64,000 nucleotides of DNA, from the NCBI GenBank assembly GCA_000335735.1, contig AMYY01000002.1, positions 151,721 through 215,720 of the forward strand, in the 5' to 3' direction. The DNA comes from an alpha proteobacterium L41A (GTDB lineage Bacteria; Pseudomonadota; Alphaproteobacteria; Caulobacterales; Caulobacteraceae). Positions 1 to 8,629 of the stretch are shown in pieces (positions within the stretch are counted from its first letter, which is position 1; each line of letters starts with the position of its first letter). Both the position numbers and the translations under genes were made by a program. The notes under the pieces were generated by a model. That model was not told the origin of the DNA and did no database searches. It saw nothing but the letters and a program-made list of their open reading frames with translations.

Positions 1-33
1 GTCGCCAAGGTCGTAATAGTCGTCTTTCATCAT
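1..33 (-). CDS. N-terminal fragment of an unidentified protein
   Basis: Only the first 11 codons are in the window, reading MMKDDYYDLGD from two adjacent ATG codons (31-33 and 28-30). The reading frame is open to the window edge, but this is too short to assign a family. Some TPR proteins begin with a similar DYYDLG stretch, which is a weak resemblance only. The reason to take it as a gene is the dyad about 60 bases upstream (TGAATA-N2-TATTCA), whose core is the same as the palindrome in front of the CDF exporter near 10.25 kb. That suggests a metal-regulated promoter driving this gene leftward. Confidence 0.35.
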   Translation of the reverse strand, partial: MMKDDYYDLGD

Positions 34-91
34 CCACGCTCCGCTGGCCAGGCCCGATCCGGAAACCCAACCGCCCAAGGCAATAAGTCAA

Positions 92-113
92 CACTTGAAT
101 ACCTATTCATATA
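92..113. promoter_or_regulatory. ArsR/SmtB-like operator dyad
   Basis: TGAATA at 96-101 and TATTCA at 104-109 form an inverted repeat with a 2-base centre. The same core is in the longer perfect palindrome at 10249-10286. AT-rich TGAA/TTCA dyads of this layout are typical binding sites of SmtB/CzrA-type repressors, and such a repressor is encoded at 5817-6146. The site lies between the leftward fragment at 1-33 and the Lrp gene. Binding is inferred. Confidence 0.45.
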
Positions 114-168
114 TCATGTTTCAAGCCCGGATCGCGGCATTCCGGCCGTATCCATCAACGCAATCCGC

Positions 169-648
169 CTAGAGCGGCACGGCGGTGGTGTATTTCACCT
201 GGCTGAGCGCGAAGTGGGAGGCGGCGGTGGCCACGTTCGAATGGTTCAGCAGGTCGCGCATGAGGAAGCGTTCGTAGCCGGCGACATCTGCGGCCACGAT
301 CCGCAGGAGATAATCCCATTCCCCGGACATGGAATGGGCCTCCATGACATCCGGCCGGGTGGCGAGATAGGCCTCGAAGGCGGTCCGGTCCGCCGGGGCA
401 TGCGACCGCATCCTGACCTGGCACATCACGTTCACGCCCCGGCCGACCCGTTCGGCATCGACCAGTCGCACGGCTCCCTTCAGAATTCCCGCCTCTTCCA
501 GCGCCCGGATCCGGCGCCAGCACGACGCCGGAGACGATCCGGCGAGTTCCGCCAGGGCCACGTGGCTCAGGCCGGCGTCGTCCTGCAAGGCGCGCAACAG
601 CCGGCGATCAACATCATCCAACACTCTCTCTTTCACAAATTCTCTCAT
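169..648 (-). CDS. Lrp/AsnC family transcriptional regulator
   Basis: This is a feast/famine-type DNA-binding regulator. The N-terminal helix-turn-helix (LDDVDRRLLRALQ through SPASCWRRIRALEEAGI) is followed by an RAM/AsnC ligand-binding domain containing GEWDYLLRIVAAD. From the ATG at 646-648 it has 159 residues, the normal family length. Upstream in-frame starts exist at 666 (ATG) and 729 (GTG, behind a GGGGAGG), so the start is uncertain. It diverges from hpd, and Lrp-type regulators often sit beside amino-acid catabolic genes they control, so regulation of tyrosine/phenylalanine degradation is a reasonable inference. No operator could be picked out in the 649-825 gap. Confidence 0.85.
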   Translation of the reverse strand: MREFVKERVLDDVDRRLLRALQDDAGLSHVALAELAGSSPASCWRRIRALEEAGILKGAVRLVDAERVGRGVNVMCQVRMRSHAPADRTAFEAYLATRPDVMEAHSMSGEWDYLLRIVAADVAGYERFLMRDLLNHSNVATAASHFALSQVKYTTAVPL

Positions 649-825
649 CCTGAAATTTGATTTCATATCGAGCTGTAATCCGAGCCGCTTTGAAAGGCGA
701 TCCTCGCTTGTCCGGTCTACAATGACCACGATGGCGCACCCTCCCCGCGAGCTCTGGCCTCACCTCCCCCGCTCGCCTGCGCCATCTGTCACAGGCGCGC
801 CGTCAAGAAGACCGGAGACACCCTC

Positions 826-1896
826 ATGAGCATCACCCCCGAAAACCCCATTGGTCTGGACGGCTTCGAGTTCGTGGAATTCACCAGTCCCGATCCCGAG
901 GCGATGGCCGCCCTGATCGAACGCCTCGGCTTTGTGGCCACACATCGTCATCCGACGAAAGCGGTGGTTCGCTACAAGCAGGGCCGCACCAATCTGCTCG
1001 TCAACAGCGAAGCGACCGGACAGGCGGCTGCGTTCCGGGCGCTGCACGGACCTTCAGCCAGCGGCATGGCCTTCCGGGTGGCCGACGCTCGCCAGGCCTA
1101 TGATCTGGCCCTGTCGCGCGGTGCGCGCGCCGCCGACGCCGCCGCAGGCGCGCTCGGCGCTGACGCCATGGTGCTGGAAGGCATCGGCGGCTCCTACCTC
1201 TATCTCGTCGACCGCCACGGTGCGGCCGGGTCGCTGTACGACGACTGGACCGAGATCGACGGGTGGCGCGAGGCCGAGGCCGCAAACAGCGTCGGCCTCG
1301 ACATTCTGGATCACCTCACCCACAACGTCCGTCGGGGCCAGATGCGGACCTGGTCCGGCTTCTACAACCAAATCTTCGGCTTCGAGGAGCAGAAGTATTT
1401 CAACATCAAGGGCCAGGCCACCAGCCTGATCTCCCAGGCGATGATCGCGCCGGACAAGGCGATTCGCATCCCCCTCAACGAGAGCGAGGACGACCAGTCC
1501 CAGATCGAGGAGTTCATCCGCGAGTATAACGGCGAGGGCATCCAGCACCTGGCCATGACCACGGACAACATCTACGAGACCGTGGAGGCCCTGCGCGCCC
1601 GTGGCGTGCGGCTTCAGGACACCATCGAGACCTACTACGAGCTGGTCGACAAGCGGGTGCCAGGCCATGGCGAGGATCTGGAGCGGCTCAAGGCGAACCG
1701 CATTCTGATCGACGGGAACATCGGCGAGGAAGGCATCCTGCTGCAGATCTTCACCGAGAACCTGTTCGGACCGATCTTCTTCGAGATCATCCAGCGCAAG
1801 GGCAACGAGGGCTTTGGCAACGGCAATTTCCAGGCCCTGTTCGAATCGATCGAACTCGACCAGATTCGGCGCGGCGTCATCAAGGTCGAGGGCTGA
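826..1896 (+). CDS. hpd: 4-hydroxyphenylpyruvate dioxygenase
   Basis: A non-haem Fe(II) enzyme that converts 4-hydroxyphenylpyruvate to homogentisate in tyrosine catabolism. The 356-residue product matches the usual bacterial length and has two vicinal-oxygen-chelate halves. The expected iron ligands are visible: His163 (LDHLTHNV), His241 (GIQHLAMTT) and Glu320 (FFEIIQRK). The C-terminal GFGNGNFQALFESIE block is characteristic. The ATG at 826 is preceded by GGAG. It is divergent from the Lrp regulator and followed by a strong hairpin at 1905-1929. No homogentisate dioxygenase gene lies inside the window. Confidence 0.96.
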   Translation: MSITPENPIGLDGFEFVEFTSPDPEAMAALIERLGFVATHRHPTKAVVRYKQGRTNLLVNSEATGQAAAFRALHGPSASGMAFRVADARQAYDLALSRGARAADAAAGALGADAMVLEGIGGSYLYLVDRHGAAGSLYDDWTEIDGWREAEAANSVGLDILDHLTHNVRRGQMRTWSGFYNQIFGFEEQKYFNIKGQATSLISQAMIAPDKAIRIPLNESEDDQSQIEEFIREYNGEGIQHLAMTTDNIYETVEALRARGVRLQDTIETYYELVDKRVPGHGEDLERLKANRILIDGNIGEEGILLQIFTENLFGPIFFEIIQRKGNEGFGNGNFQALFESIELDQIRRGVIKVEG

Positions 1897-1904
1897 CCCG
1901 GCAC

Positions 1905-1929
1905 GGGGCGGATGAACCTCATCCGCCCC
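1905..1929. terminator. Hairpin between convergent hpd and cueR
   Basis: A perfect 11-base-pair stem (GGGGCGGATGA with TCATCCGCCCC) has a 3-base loop. It lies 8 bases after the hpd stop and just before the cueR stop on the other strand. There is no clear T tract, so it may be a transcript-end stabiliser or a weak bidirectional terminator. Confidence 0.5.
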
Positions 1930-1937
1930 GCCATCGG

Positions 1938-2390
1938 TCAGACGCGCGACTTCAGATGACCGACCCCGCCGGCCGGCCGGACGCCGGCCGGCGGCGCTTC
2001 CGAGGTTTCTTCCAGATCCGCCAGGATCGGACAGTCGGGGCGATCGTCACCCGCGCAGCAGGCGATCAGCGTTTGCAGGGTGTCCGACATCTGCCTGAGG
2101 CTGGCGATCCGCGTATTCAGCTCCGCGATGTGCGCGCTGGCGATGCGTTTGACGTCGGCGCTCTGACGCGACCGGTCGTTCCACAGGCTCAGCAGGTCCT
2201 GAATCTCAGCGACGGAAAACCCGAGGTCGCGGGCGCGTCGGATGAACCGGAACCGGTGTACGTCCGCGTCCGAGTAGTCGCGATAGCCGGACTCCTTCCG
2301 GTCCGCCGCCGGGATGAGGCCGGTCTGCTCATAGTAGCGGATCATCTTGGCGGACACGCCGGAGGCCCTGGCGGCCTGACCGATGTTCAT
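1938..2390 (-). CDS. cueR: CueR-type MerR family copper-responsive regulator
   Basis: A MerR-family activator that senses cytosolic Cu(I) (Ag/Au in relatives) and remodels promoters with a long spacer. The N-terminus (MNIGQAARASGVSAKMIRYYEQTGLI) is the winged HTH, and the dimerisation helix follows. The metal-binding loop has the CueR pattern of two cysteines around GDDRPDCPI (ACCAGDDRPDCPIL). At 150 residues it is slightly longer than usual because of a proline/glycine-rich tail. AGGAG precedes the ATG at 2390. It follows copA on the same strand with a 15-base gap, so it is probably cotranscribed and autoregulated from the CueR-type promoter near 4.96 kb. Confidence 0.92.
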   Translation of the reverse strand: MNIGQAARASGVSAKMIRYYEQTGLIPAADRKESGYRDYSDADVHRFRFIRRARDLGFSVAEIQDLLSLWNDRSRQSADVKRIASAHIAELNTRIASLRQMSDTLQTLIACCAGDDRPDCPILADLEETSEAPPAGVRPAGGVGHLKSRV

Positions 2391-2405
2391 ACGGGTCTCT
2401 CCTGT

Positions 2406-4910
2406 TCACCCCAGCCGCGCCGCGACGTCGACATCGACGCCCTGCGGCGGCCTGAAGCCGCGCAGACGCAACGCATTGCCAAGCACGAAGACGCTGGACA
2501 TGGCCATGGCCCCCGCCGCGAACACCGGCGACAACAGCACACCCCACACCGGATACAACGCTCCGGCGGCGACGGGAATGAGGGCCGCATTATAGGCGAA
2601 GGCCCAGAACAGGTTCTGCCGGATGTTTCCGATGGTGGCGCGGGACAGGGCGATGGCCGTCGCCACCCCTTTCAGACTGCCGGACATCAGCACCACGTCC
2701 GCCGCCTCGATGGCGATGTCCGTGCCGGTGCCGACCGCCAGGCCCACATCCGATTCCGCCAGCGCCGGGGCGTCATTGATGCCGTCGCCGACGAAGGCGA
2801 CCCGGCCATGCTCGTCCTTGAGACGGCGCACCGCCTCGACCTTGCCGTCGGGCAACACCTCGGCCACCACTTCGTCAATGCCCAACTGGCGGGCGATGGC
2901 GGCCGCGGTGCGGCGGTTGTCGCCGGTGATCATCGCCACCTTCAGGCCCAGTCCGTGCAGGGCGGCGATGGCCGCCGGGGTGCTGGCCTTGATCGGGTCG
3001 GCCACGGCGATGATCGCCGCCAGACGTCCGCCGATGGCGGCGTAGAGCGGGCTCTTGCCCTCATCGCCCATGCGGCCCGCCGTATCGGCGAAGACGCCCA
3101 CGTCCAGTCCCAGTTCGCCCATGTAGCGGTCCGAACCGATCTGCACGGCCTCGCCGTCCACCGTCGCGGTCACGCCACGTCCGGTGACGGACTCAAAGGC
3201 GGAAACCAGCGGCAGCGTCAGACCCTCGGCCTCGGCGGCCTCGACGATGGCGCGGGCGATGGGGTGTTCGGACTTGGCCTCGACCGCCGCCACCAGAGCC
3301 AGAACGCGGGCGCGCTCCATGCCGGGTTCGATCTGCAGGTCCGTCAGGGCGGGACGACCTTCCGTCAGGGTGCCGGTCTTGTCGACGGCCACGACCTTGG
3401 CGTCCTTGAGCAGTTGCAGCGCCTCGCCCTTGCGGAACAGCACGCCCAGTTCGGCGCCGCGACCGGTGCCGACCATGATCGAGGTCGGCGTCGCCAGACC
3501 CATGGCGCACGGGCAGGCGATGATCAGCACAGCCACCGCATTGACCAGGGCGAAGGTGAGCGCAGGCGACGGGCCGAACACCAGCCAGACCAGGAAGGTC
3601 AGGGCCGCAACCGCCATGACCGCCGGCACGAACCACATCGTCACCTTGTCGACCAGCGCCTGGATCGGCAGCTTGGAGCCCTGGGCCTGTTCGACCATGC
3701 GAATGATCTGGGACAGCATGGTGCCGTCGCCGACCGCCGTGGCGCGGAACACAAGGGCGCCCTTCTGATTGACGGTGCCGCCCACCAGAGCCGCGCCCGA
3801 AGCCTTGGCCACAGGGACCGGCTCGCCGGTGATCATGGATTCATCGACATAGCTTTCGCCCTCGACGACCTCGCCATCGACCGGAACGCGCTCGCCGGGA
3901 CGGACCTCGACCAGATCGCCAGCCGCCACCTCGGCGATGGCGATTTCAACCATCACGCCGTCGCGGCGCACGCGCGCGGTCTTGGCCTGAAGCCCGACCA
4001 GACGCTTGATGGCCTCGGAGGTGCGGCCCTTGGCCTGGGCCTCAAGGAAGCGCCCCAGCAGGACCAGGGTGACGATGACGGCGGCCGCCTCGTAATAGAC
4101 ATTGACCGTTCCCGCCGGCAGCAGCGCCGGGGCGAAGGTCGCCACCAGGGAATAGGCATAGGCCGCCAGGGTCCCCACCGCCACCAGGGAGTTCATGTCC
4201 GGCGCTAGGCGGCGCAGAGCCGGCAGCCCCTTCTCGTAGAAGCGGATCCCCGGCACGGCCAGGACCACGGTGGTCAGCACGAACTGCAAGTACCAGTTGG
4301 CCTGCATGCCGATGGTCTGCGCGATCAGCGCATGGACGCCGGGAATGAGGTGCGAGCCCATTTCCAGGAGAAAGACCGGCAGGGTCAGTGCGGCCGCGAT
4401 GATCAGGTCGCGCTTTAGCGCGGCGCGTTCGATGTCCTTGCGCTCGTCGGCCTCGCCACCCGCCTCGGCCGGTGCGGCGGCATGCGCCGTGTAGCCGGCG
4501 CCGGCCACCGCTGCGATCAGGGCGCCGAGCTCGGCGAAGCCTTCGACGGTGGCGCGTTCGGTCGCCAGGTTCACACTGGCGCTCACGACACCGGGCGTCG
4601 CCCTGAGCGCCTTTTCGACCCGCCCGACGCAGGAGGCGCAGGTCATGCCTTCGATGGCCAACTCGATGCCAGCGGTCCGTACGGCGTAACCGGCCGAGGC
4701 GACTGCCTGGACCATATCCGCCATCTCGATGGGACCGCCGGCCTGAATGTCGGCCCGCTCGGTGGCCAGGTTGACGCTGACCGCGGCCACGCCGGGGACC
4801 TTGCTGATGGCGCGTTCAACGCGACCGACGCAGGAAGCGCAGGTCATGCCCTCAATAGGAAGACTCAAGGGAGAGCCGACGCTTTTCGTCGGCGCATAGG
4901 GAGCATTCAT
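2406..4910 (-). CDS. copA: Cu(I)-exporting P1B-type ATPase CopA
   Basis: An inner-membrane ATPase pumping Cu(I) out of the cytoplasm. Two N-terminal HMA domains each carry GMTCASC. Next come the transmembrane region, the A-domain TGE (MITGEPVPV), the CPC metal site in the membrane (IACPCAMG), DKTGTLTE phosphorylation motif, the HP dipeptide ([13 protein letters not shown]) and [10 protein letters not shown]. The start at 4910 (MNAPYAPTK) gives 834 residues and has GAGG about 8 bases upstream. A longer open frame to 5117 runs through the operator and is not used. The gene is transcribed from the leftward arm of the twinned CueR-type promoter, with cueR downstream. Confidence 0.96.
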   Translation of the reverse strand: MNAPYAPTKSVGSPLSLPIEGMTCASCVGRVERAISKVPGVAAVSVNLATERADIQAGGPIEMADMVQAVASAGYAVRTAGIELAIEGMTCASCVGRVEKALRATPGVVSASVNLATERATVEGFAELGALIAAVAGAGYTAHAAAPAEAGGEADERKDIERAALKRDLIIAAALTLPVFLLEMGSHLIPGVHALIAQTIGMQANWYLQFVLTTVVLAVPGIRFYEKGLPALRRLAPDMNSLVAVGTLAAYAYSLVATFAPALLPAGTVNVYYEAAAVIVTLVLLGRFLEAQAKGRTSEAIKRLVGLQAKTARVRRDGVMVEIAIAEVAAGDLVEVRPGERVPVDGEVVEGESYVDESMITGEPVPVAKASGAALVGGTVNQKGALVFRATAVGDGTMLSQIIRMVEQAQGSKLPIQALVDKVTMWFVPAVMAVAALTFLVWLVFGPSPALTFALVNAVAVLIIACPCAMGLATPTSIMVGTGRGAELGVLFRKGEALQLLKDAKVVAVDKTGTLTEGRPALTDLQIEPGMERARVLALVAAVEAKSEHPIARAIVEAAEAEGLTLPLVSAFESVTGRGVTATVDGEAVQIGSDRYMGELGLDVGVFADTAGRMGDEGKSPLYAAIGGRLAAIIAVADPIKASTPAAIAALHGLGLKVAMITGDNRRTAAAIARQLGIDEVVAEVLPDGKVEAVRRLKDEHGRVAFVGDGINDAPALAESDVGLAVGTGTDIAIEAADVVLMSGSLKGVATAIALSRATIGNIRQNLFWAFAYNAALIPVAAGALYPVWGVLLSPVFAAGAMAMSSVFVLGNALRLRGFRPPQGVDVDVAARLG

Positions 4911-4947
4911 CGCGCGATCCTCACACGGGTGACCAGAGTTGTCGGTG

Positions 4948-5035
4948 AAGATGAAGTTTCCCATCGTTGGAAGGTCAAGTCCGAAAAAAATCTCGACCCT
5001 GCCCTTGACCTTCCAACGATGGGAAGGGGCATCTC
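4948..5035. promoter_or_regulatory. Back-to-back CueR-type promoters (copA / copZ)
   Basis: Two outward-facing copies form a perfect 22-base inverted repeat (4958-4979 and 5004-5025) separated by 24 bases. Rightward copy: -35 TTGACC at 5005-5010 and CueR dyad CCTTCC-N7-GGAAGG at 5009-5027, with a -10 around 5030-5035 after a roughly 19-base spacer. Leftward copy: TTGACC (reverse of 4973-4978), CCTTCC-N7-GGAAAC, and -10 CATCTT. The TTGACCTTCC layout with an overlong spacer is the established CueR/copA promoter architecture. It drives copA-cueR leftward and copZ-DUF305 rightward. Confidence 0.88.
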
Positions 5036-5069
5036 TTGGCTCACAAGCGGAAACGAAAGGAGTTTTCCC

Positions 5070-5264
5070 ATGCAGTTCCACGTCGAAAACATGACTTGCG
5101 GCTCGTGCGTGAAGCACATCACCCAGGCCATCGCCACGGTGGATCCGGACGCCCGGCTCGAGGCCGACACGGTGTCGCGCACCATCTCGGTGACCACCGT
5201 TGCCGACGCCGACGCCATCCAGAAGGCCCTTGCGGACGACGGTTACACCGCCCGGCCGATCTGA
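5070..5264 (+). CDS. copZ: CopZ-like heavy-metal-associated (HMA) copper chaperone
   Basis: A 64-residue single HMA-domain protein with the MTCGSC Cu(I)-binding loop near the N-terminus ([16 protein letters not shown]). Proteins of this type bind cytosolic Cu(I) and pass it to the P-type ATPase. The ATG at 5070 has a strong AAAGGAG upstream. It is the first gene rightward of the CueR-type promoter, facing copA, and is followed after 11 bases by a DUF305 protein. A paralogue lies at 17981-18181 behind a similar promoter. The HMA assignment is firm. The specific partner is inferred from position. Confidence 0.92.
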   Translation: MQFHVENMTCGSCVKHITQAIATVDPDARLEADTVSRTISVTTVADADAIQKALADDGYTARPI

Positions 5265-5275
5265 GCTCGTCCAAC

Positions 5276-5686
5276 ATGCAAGTGAAGGCGCTCACCCTCA
5301 TCTTCATCGCCGGCGCCGCCCTGGCCGCCGGCGGTCTCGCCTATGCCCAATCCCAGATCGTCAAAGGAGATCCGGAACCCGCCATGACCCAGAACAGCCA
5401 CGCCAATCACCCCGCCTCCGCCCCTTCCGGCAATCCCGCGGTGCGCGCCTATCAGGACGCCAACGACCGGATGCATGCTGACATGACCATCGAATTCAGC
5501 GGCGACGCCGACGTCGACTTCATGAAGGGTATGATCCCGCACCATCAGGGAGCCATCGACATGGCCCGCGTTGTGCTGGAACATGGTCAGGATCCCGAAG
5601 TTCGCCGCCTCGCCGAAGCTGTGATCACCGCCCAGGAGGCGGAGATCGCCATGATGAAATCCTGGCTCGACGCCCGGAGCCGGTAA
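5276..5686 (+). CDS. Exported DUF305 (CopM-like) protein
   Basis: A 136-residue protein with an N-terminal signal/anchor ([25 protein letters not shown]) and a C-terminal DUF305 domain with the signature [20 protein letters not shown]305 proteins include the cyanobacterial copper-binding periplasmic protein CopM. His/Met-rich helical segments ([14 protein letters not shown]) fit periplasmic copper buffering. It follows copZ by 11 bases and shares its promoter, and the operon ends in a strong terminator at 5770-5807. Longer in-frame starts upstream would run through copZ in another frame and are discounted. Confidence 0.85.
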   Translation: MQVKALTLIFIAGAALAAGGLAYAQSQIVKGDPEPAMTQNSHANHPASAPSGNPAVRAYQDANDRMHADMTIEFSGDADVDFMKGMIPHHQGAIDMARVVLEHGQDPEVRRLAEAVITAQEAEIAMMKSWLDARSR

Positions 5687-5769
5687 GGCCGCTCGTTCGC
5701 CGCCCGCCCCTTCCCCCCGACGTGGCGGCGGAGATGGCGTCATCGGAACGGAACCCTCGAGGGCGCCAT

Positions 5770-5807
5770 GTCAGGCGCACCAGTCCCTGGTGCGCCTGAC
5801 GCCTTTT
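5770..5807 (+). terminator. Rho-independent terminator of the copZ-DUF305 operon
   Basis: A perfect 14-base-pair stem (5770-5783 with 5787-5800, GTCAGGCGCACCAG arm) with a 3-base loop is followed by GCCTTTTC. It lies 83 bases after the DUF305 stop and 10 bases from the arsR stop on the opposite strand. Confidence 0.85.
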
Positions 5808-5816
5808 CGGGCGACG

Positions 5817-6146
5817 TCAGGCCTCCGCATCCTCATTGATGTGGTGGAGCATGTCGATCAGCACATGGCTGACATGATGATCGGCCACCTCATAGAAGAC
5901 CTGCCGCGAGGCCCGGTCTCCCCGGACCAGACGCGCCCCGCGCAAAAGCCTGAGGTGGTGGCTGACCAGGGTCTGTGACAGCTCCAGACCGTCGGCGATC
6001 TCCTTGACCGGCCTGGGGCCGTCCAGACAGAACATGAGGATGCGCAGGCGGGTCGGATCGCCGAGCAGGCGAAAAGTCTCCGCCAGAGCCGACAGCTGGC
6101 GTGTGTCAAGCGCCGGCACTTTTTCGTCGTCGGCCCTGTCCGACAT
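5817..6146 (-). CDS. ArsR/SmtB family metal-sensing repressor (zinc-type alpha-5 site)
   Basis: A winged-helix repressor that leaves DNA on metal binding. The HTH is RPVKEIADGLELSQTLVSHHLRLLRGARLV. The C-terminal helix reads DHHVSHVLIDMLHHINE, which fits the DxHx10HxxE alpha-5 metal site of SmtB/CzrA-type Zn (and Cd/Co) sensors exactly. There is no alpha-3 CxC arsenic motif. The start at 6146 (MSDRADDEK, 109 residues) has AGGGGG 8 bases upstream. An earlier GTG at 6173 is less likely. A dyad sits just upstream at 6167-6188. Likely further targets are the CDF exporter at 9200-10228 and the fragment at 1-33, which carry related dyads. Confidence 0.9.
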   Translation of the reverse strand: MSDRADDEKVPALDTRQLSALAETFRLLGDPTRLRILMFCLDGPRPVKEIADGLELSQTLVSHHLRLLRGARLVRGDRASRQVFYEVADHHVSHVLIDMLHHINEDAEA

Positions 6147-6166
6147 AAGTTCGCCCCCTGTTTCAC

Positions 6167-6188
6167 TCAACACATGACGATGTGTTCA
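6167..6188. promoter_or_regulatory. Probable ArsR/SmtB autoregulatory operator
   Basis: TCAACACAT-N4-ATGTGTTCA is an inverted repeat with one mismatch, located 21 bases upstream of the arsR ATG. The flanking CATATG extends the resemblance to SmtB-family sites (TGAACA half sites). Function is inferred from position and layout. Confidence 0.5.
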
Positions 6189-6286
6189 TATGTGCAGACA
6201 GGGTGAAACACCGCGCCCCTCCGATCAAGAGGCCACACCCTCCTCGCCCTGTCGCTGAGGCGCGACCGACTTGTCGAGGTAAACCG

Positions 6287-7477
6287 TCAGTGGACCGTCG
6301 TCGGCGGCCGCCGGGCCGCCTGCCAAAGCAGGGGCGCGAGGATCAGGGCGACAGGCGGGAACAGGAGCCAGTTGATCGCTTGCCAGCCGGCGGTGTTGAG
6401 TATCGCGCCGGCCATGAAGGAGACGACGGCGGTGGCGCCGAAGACGAAGAAGTCATTTGCGCCTTGGGCCTTGCTCCGCTCCTCGACCGAATGACAGTCC
6501 GTCACCATGGCCGTGGCGCCGATGAAGCTGAAATTCCACCCAAGACCCATGATCATCAGCGACAGCCAGAAGTTTTCCACCGCCACGCCCGACAGGGCAA
6601 CCACCGCCGCAACCGCGATGAGAACCATGCCGACCGCCGCGACGCGTTCCTTTCCGAACCGCGCCATCAGGCGGCCGGTGAAGAAGCTTGGCGCGAACAT
6701 GGCGAGCAGATGCCACTGGATGGCCAGAGCCGCGCTGTTCACCGAATGGCCGATGTTAACCATCGCCACCGGAGCGGCGGTCATGACGAAGGCCATCAGG
6801 CCGTAGGAGACCACGCCCGTCGCTACCGCCAGCATGAAACGCGGCGCTCGGAGAATCTGTCCCAGCGAGCGGCCGCCGCTGGGACCGGCCTGACCGATCG
6901 CCGGCGGCGAGCGCAGCAGCAGCAACACCGGGATGACCAGAAGAGCCAGGGCCGCCTGGCTGATGAAGCTGCCGACATACGGCGTGCCAGGCACAGTGTC
7001 CCGGGTCCAGATGACCAGTTGGGGGCCGACAACAGCGGCGACCAGGCCGCCGACCATTACCCAGGAGATCGCCTGGGCCTTCAGATCCCCGTCCGCCCCA
7101 TCGGCGGCTGCGAATCGATAGCTCTGGACGTAGGCGCCGTAGAGGCCGGCCGTGAAGGCTCCGAGACAAAAGATCCAGAAGGACGCGGTGAAGATTCCGA
7201 AGGCTGCGACGAGACCTGAAGCCACGCCAAACAGGGCGCCCAGAAGATAGCCGTTGCGGCGGCCGTGACGTCGCATGACGAAGGCTGCGGGCGGCGCGCC
7301 GAGGGCGAGCCCCACGCCGAACAGACTGACGGGAAAAGTAACCCAGGCAGGATCCGCAGCCAGTTGCTGGCCCACCAGGCCGCCCAGGGACATCACGATC
7401 GGGGGACTGGCGCCGCCCAACGCCTGGGCTGCGGTCAGCACGGCGATGTTGCGGCGAGCGATCGGCTGATCAGTCAT
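6287..7477 (-). CDS. MFS transporter (12 TM)
   Basis: A 396-residue major facilitator protein with about 12 hydrophobic segments in two halves, and a loop motif RRHGRRNG after TM2 that resembles the MFS G-x-x-x-D-R-x-G-R-R signature. The substrate cannot be read from the sequence. It lies on the same strand as arsR, 140 bases upstream of it, and diverges from the CsoR operon, so a metal or drug efflux role is possible but unproven. The ATG at 7477 has GAAGGT upstream. Confidence 0.8.
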   Translation of the reverse strand: MTDQPIARRNIAVLTAAQALGGASPPIVMSLGGLVGQQLAADPAWVTFPVSLFGVGLALGAPPAAFVMRRHGRRNGYLLGALFGVASGLVAAFGIFTASFWIFCLGAFTAGLYGAYVQSYRFAAADGADGDLKAQAISWVMVGGLVAAVVGPQLVIWTRDTVPGTPYVGSFISQAALALLVIPVLLLLRSPPAIGQAGPSGGRSLGQILRAPRFMLAVATGVVSYGLMAFVMTAAPVAMVNIGHSVNSAALAIQWHLLAMFAPSFFTGRLMARFGKERVAAVGMVLIAVAAVVALSGVAVENFWLSLMIMGLGWNFSFIGATAMVTDCHSVEERSKAQGANDFFVFGATAVVSFMAGAILNTAGWQAINWLLFPPVALILAPLLWQAARRPPTTVH

Positions 7478-7530
7478 CGTGACCTTCGGGATAAGAGACG
7501 CAAGACGGGAACAAATTCGCGCTGTGCACG

Positions 7531-7547
7531 ATACCTAGCCGGGGTAT
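7531..7547. promoter_or_regulatory. CsoR/RcnR-type operator
   Basis: ATACC-N7-GGTAT with a G-rich centre (CCGGGGTAT) lies 9 bases before the csoR start. Inverted repeats built on a G/C tract flanked by AT bases are the recognised site type of CsoR/RcnR repressors. Autoregulation is the likely role. Confidence 0.5.
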
Positions 7548-7556
7548 GGTAGACAC

Positions 7557-7832
7557 ATGCAGGCCAGAGACGTCAAATCGATCCGCACCGCGCTGAACCG
7601 GATTTCCGGGCAGGTTCGCGGAGTCAGCCAGATGGTCGAGGACGGCCGCTATTGCATCGACATCCTTCATCAGGTTCACGCCGCCCGCGCGGCCCTGGCT
7701 CGGGTCGAGACCCAGATCCTGAAATCTCACGCCGCGTCCTGCGTCGAGGAGGCGATCGCGTCTGGCGACGCCGCTCAGCAGCGCGAGAAATTCACTGAAC
7801 TGGCGGAGCTGTTCGCCAAGGCGAAACTCTAG
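7557..7832 (+). CDS. csoR: CsoR-type metal-sensing repressor
   Basis: A 91-residue all-helical repressor of the CsoR/RcnR/FrmR family, which releases DNA when metal or thiol-reactive species bind. The core ALNRISGQVRGVSQMVEDGRYCIDILHQV is characteristic. The cysteine in RYCIDIL and the His/Cys pair in KSHAASC match the C-H-C Cu(I) triad of CsoR (Cys36/His61/Cys65 in M. tuberculosis). No N-terminal RcnR-type histidine is present. It starts a rightward operon with the glutaredoxin/MauE and DUF305 genes. The Shine-Dalgarno is weak, and the operator sits almost at the start codon. Confidence 0.87.
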   Translation: MQARDVKSIRTALNRISGQVRGVSQMVEDGRYCIDILHQVHAARAALARVETQILKSHAASCVEEAIASGDAAQQREKFTELAELFAKAKL

Positions 7833-7851
7833 AAACCGGAGGAAACCCGTC

Positions 7852-8610
7852 GTGACGTCCCCAGCCAAACGCGCTCAAATCTACCGAATGGTCATGCCCG
7901 GCCACACCTGCCCCTATGGCCTGAAGGCGCTGCACCTGCTGAAGAGCCGGGGCTATACGGTGGAGGACCATCACCTCGCCTCGCGCGAGCAGACCGACGC
8001 CTTCAAGGCCGAACATGGCGTCCAGACAACGCCCCAGACCTTTATCGACGGCAAGCGCATCGGCGGTTTCGATGACCTGCGCCGCTTCTTCGGCATGCGC
8101 GTGCGCGACAAGGATGAAGTCACCTATACGCCGGTCATCGCCCTGTTCGCCATGGCCGCGCTGATGGCCATGGCCGCCGGCTGGGCGGCCTATGGCGAAC
8201 TGATCTCGGTGCGGGTCGTGGAATGGTTCATCGCCATCGCCATGTGCCTTCTGGCGCTGCAGAAGCTGAAGGACGTTGACGCCTTCGCCACCATGTTCCT
8301 GAACTACGACCTTCTGGCCAAGCGGTGGGTGCCGTACGGAACCGTCTACCCCTATGCCGAAGGCCTGGCGGGTCTTCTGATGCTGGCCGGCGCCCTGATG
8401 TGGGTCTCGGTCCCGGTCGCCCTGTTCATCGGCGGCGTGGGCGCGGCCTCGGTGTTCAAGGCCGTCTATATCGACAAGCGCGAACTGAAGTGCGCCTGCG
8501 TCGGCGGCGACAGCAAGGTGCCGCTGGGCTTCGTCTCGTTGTCAGAGAATCTGATGATGGTCGGCATGGCGATCTGGATGCTGGTCAAGCCGATGGGCAT
8601 GGGCCACTAG
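7852..8610 (+). CDS. Glutaredoxin-MauE/DoxX-like fusion membrane protein
   Basis: Residues 1-85 are a glutaredoxin-like fold with GHTCPYGLKALHLLKSRGY (a monothiol CPYG site, not CxxC) and the cis-Pro TTPQTFIDGKRIGG motif. Residues about 95-250 hold four hydrophobic segments of the MauE/DoxX type, with a conserved CACVGG between TM3 and TM4. MauE domains take part in periplasmic thiol chemistry, so delivery of electrons or thiols across the membrane to a metal-stressed target is plausible. GTG start at 7852 with GGAGG upstream. It lies 19 bases after csoR. The exact reaction is unknown. Confidence 0.75.
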   Translation: MTSPAKRAQIYRMVMPGHTCPYGLKALHLLKSRGYTVEDHHLASREQTDAFKAEHGVQTTPQTFIDGKRIGGFDDLRRFFGMRVRDKDEVTYTPVIALFAMAALMAMAAGWAAYGELISVRVVEWFIAIAMCLLALQKLKDVDAFATMFLNYDLLAKRWVPYGTVYPYAEGLAGLLMLAGALMWVSVPVALFIGGVGAASVFKAVYIDKRELKCACVGGDSKVPLGFVSLSENLMMVGMAIWMLVKPMGMGH

Positions 8611-8629
8611 ACCGGAAGGATCGTCAGTC

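Noticed and set aside
1956..4208. 750-codon open frame on the plus strand
   Set aside because: It is antisense to cueR and the copA ATPase, both of which have full domain evidence. The translation is low-complexity His/Arg/Gly/Asp-rich, typical of a GC-rich shadow frame.
4911..5117. N-terminal extension of the copA ATPase
   Set aside because: The extra 69 codons run through the CueR-type promoters and overlap copZ. The ATG at 4910 has a good ribosome binding site and starts just before the first HMA domain.
6182..7219. 345-codon plus-strand frame opposite the MFS gene
   Set aside because: The translation is charged and His/Arg/Gln-rich with no hydrophobic pattern, while the opposite strand encodes a clear 12-TM protein.
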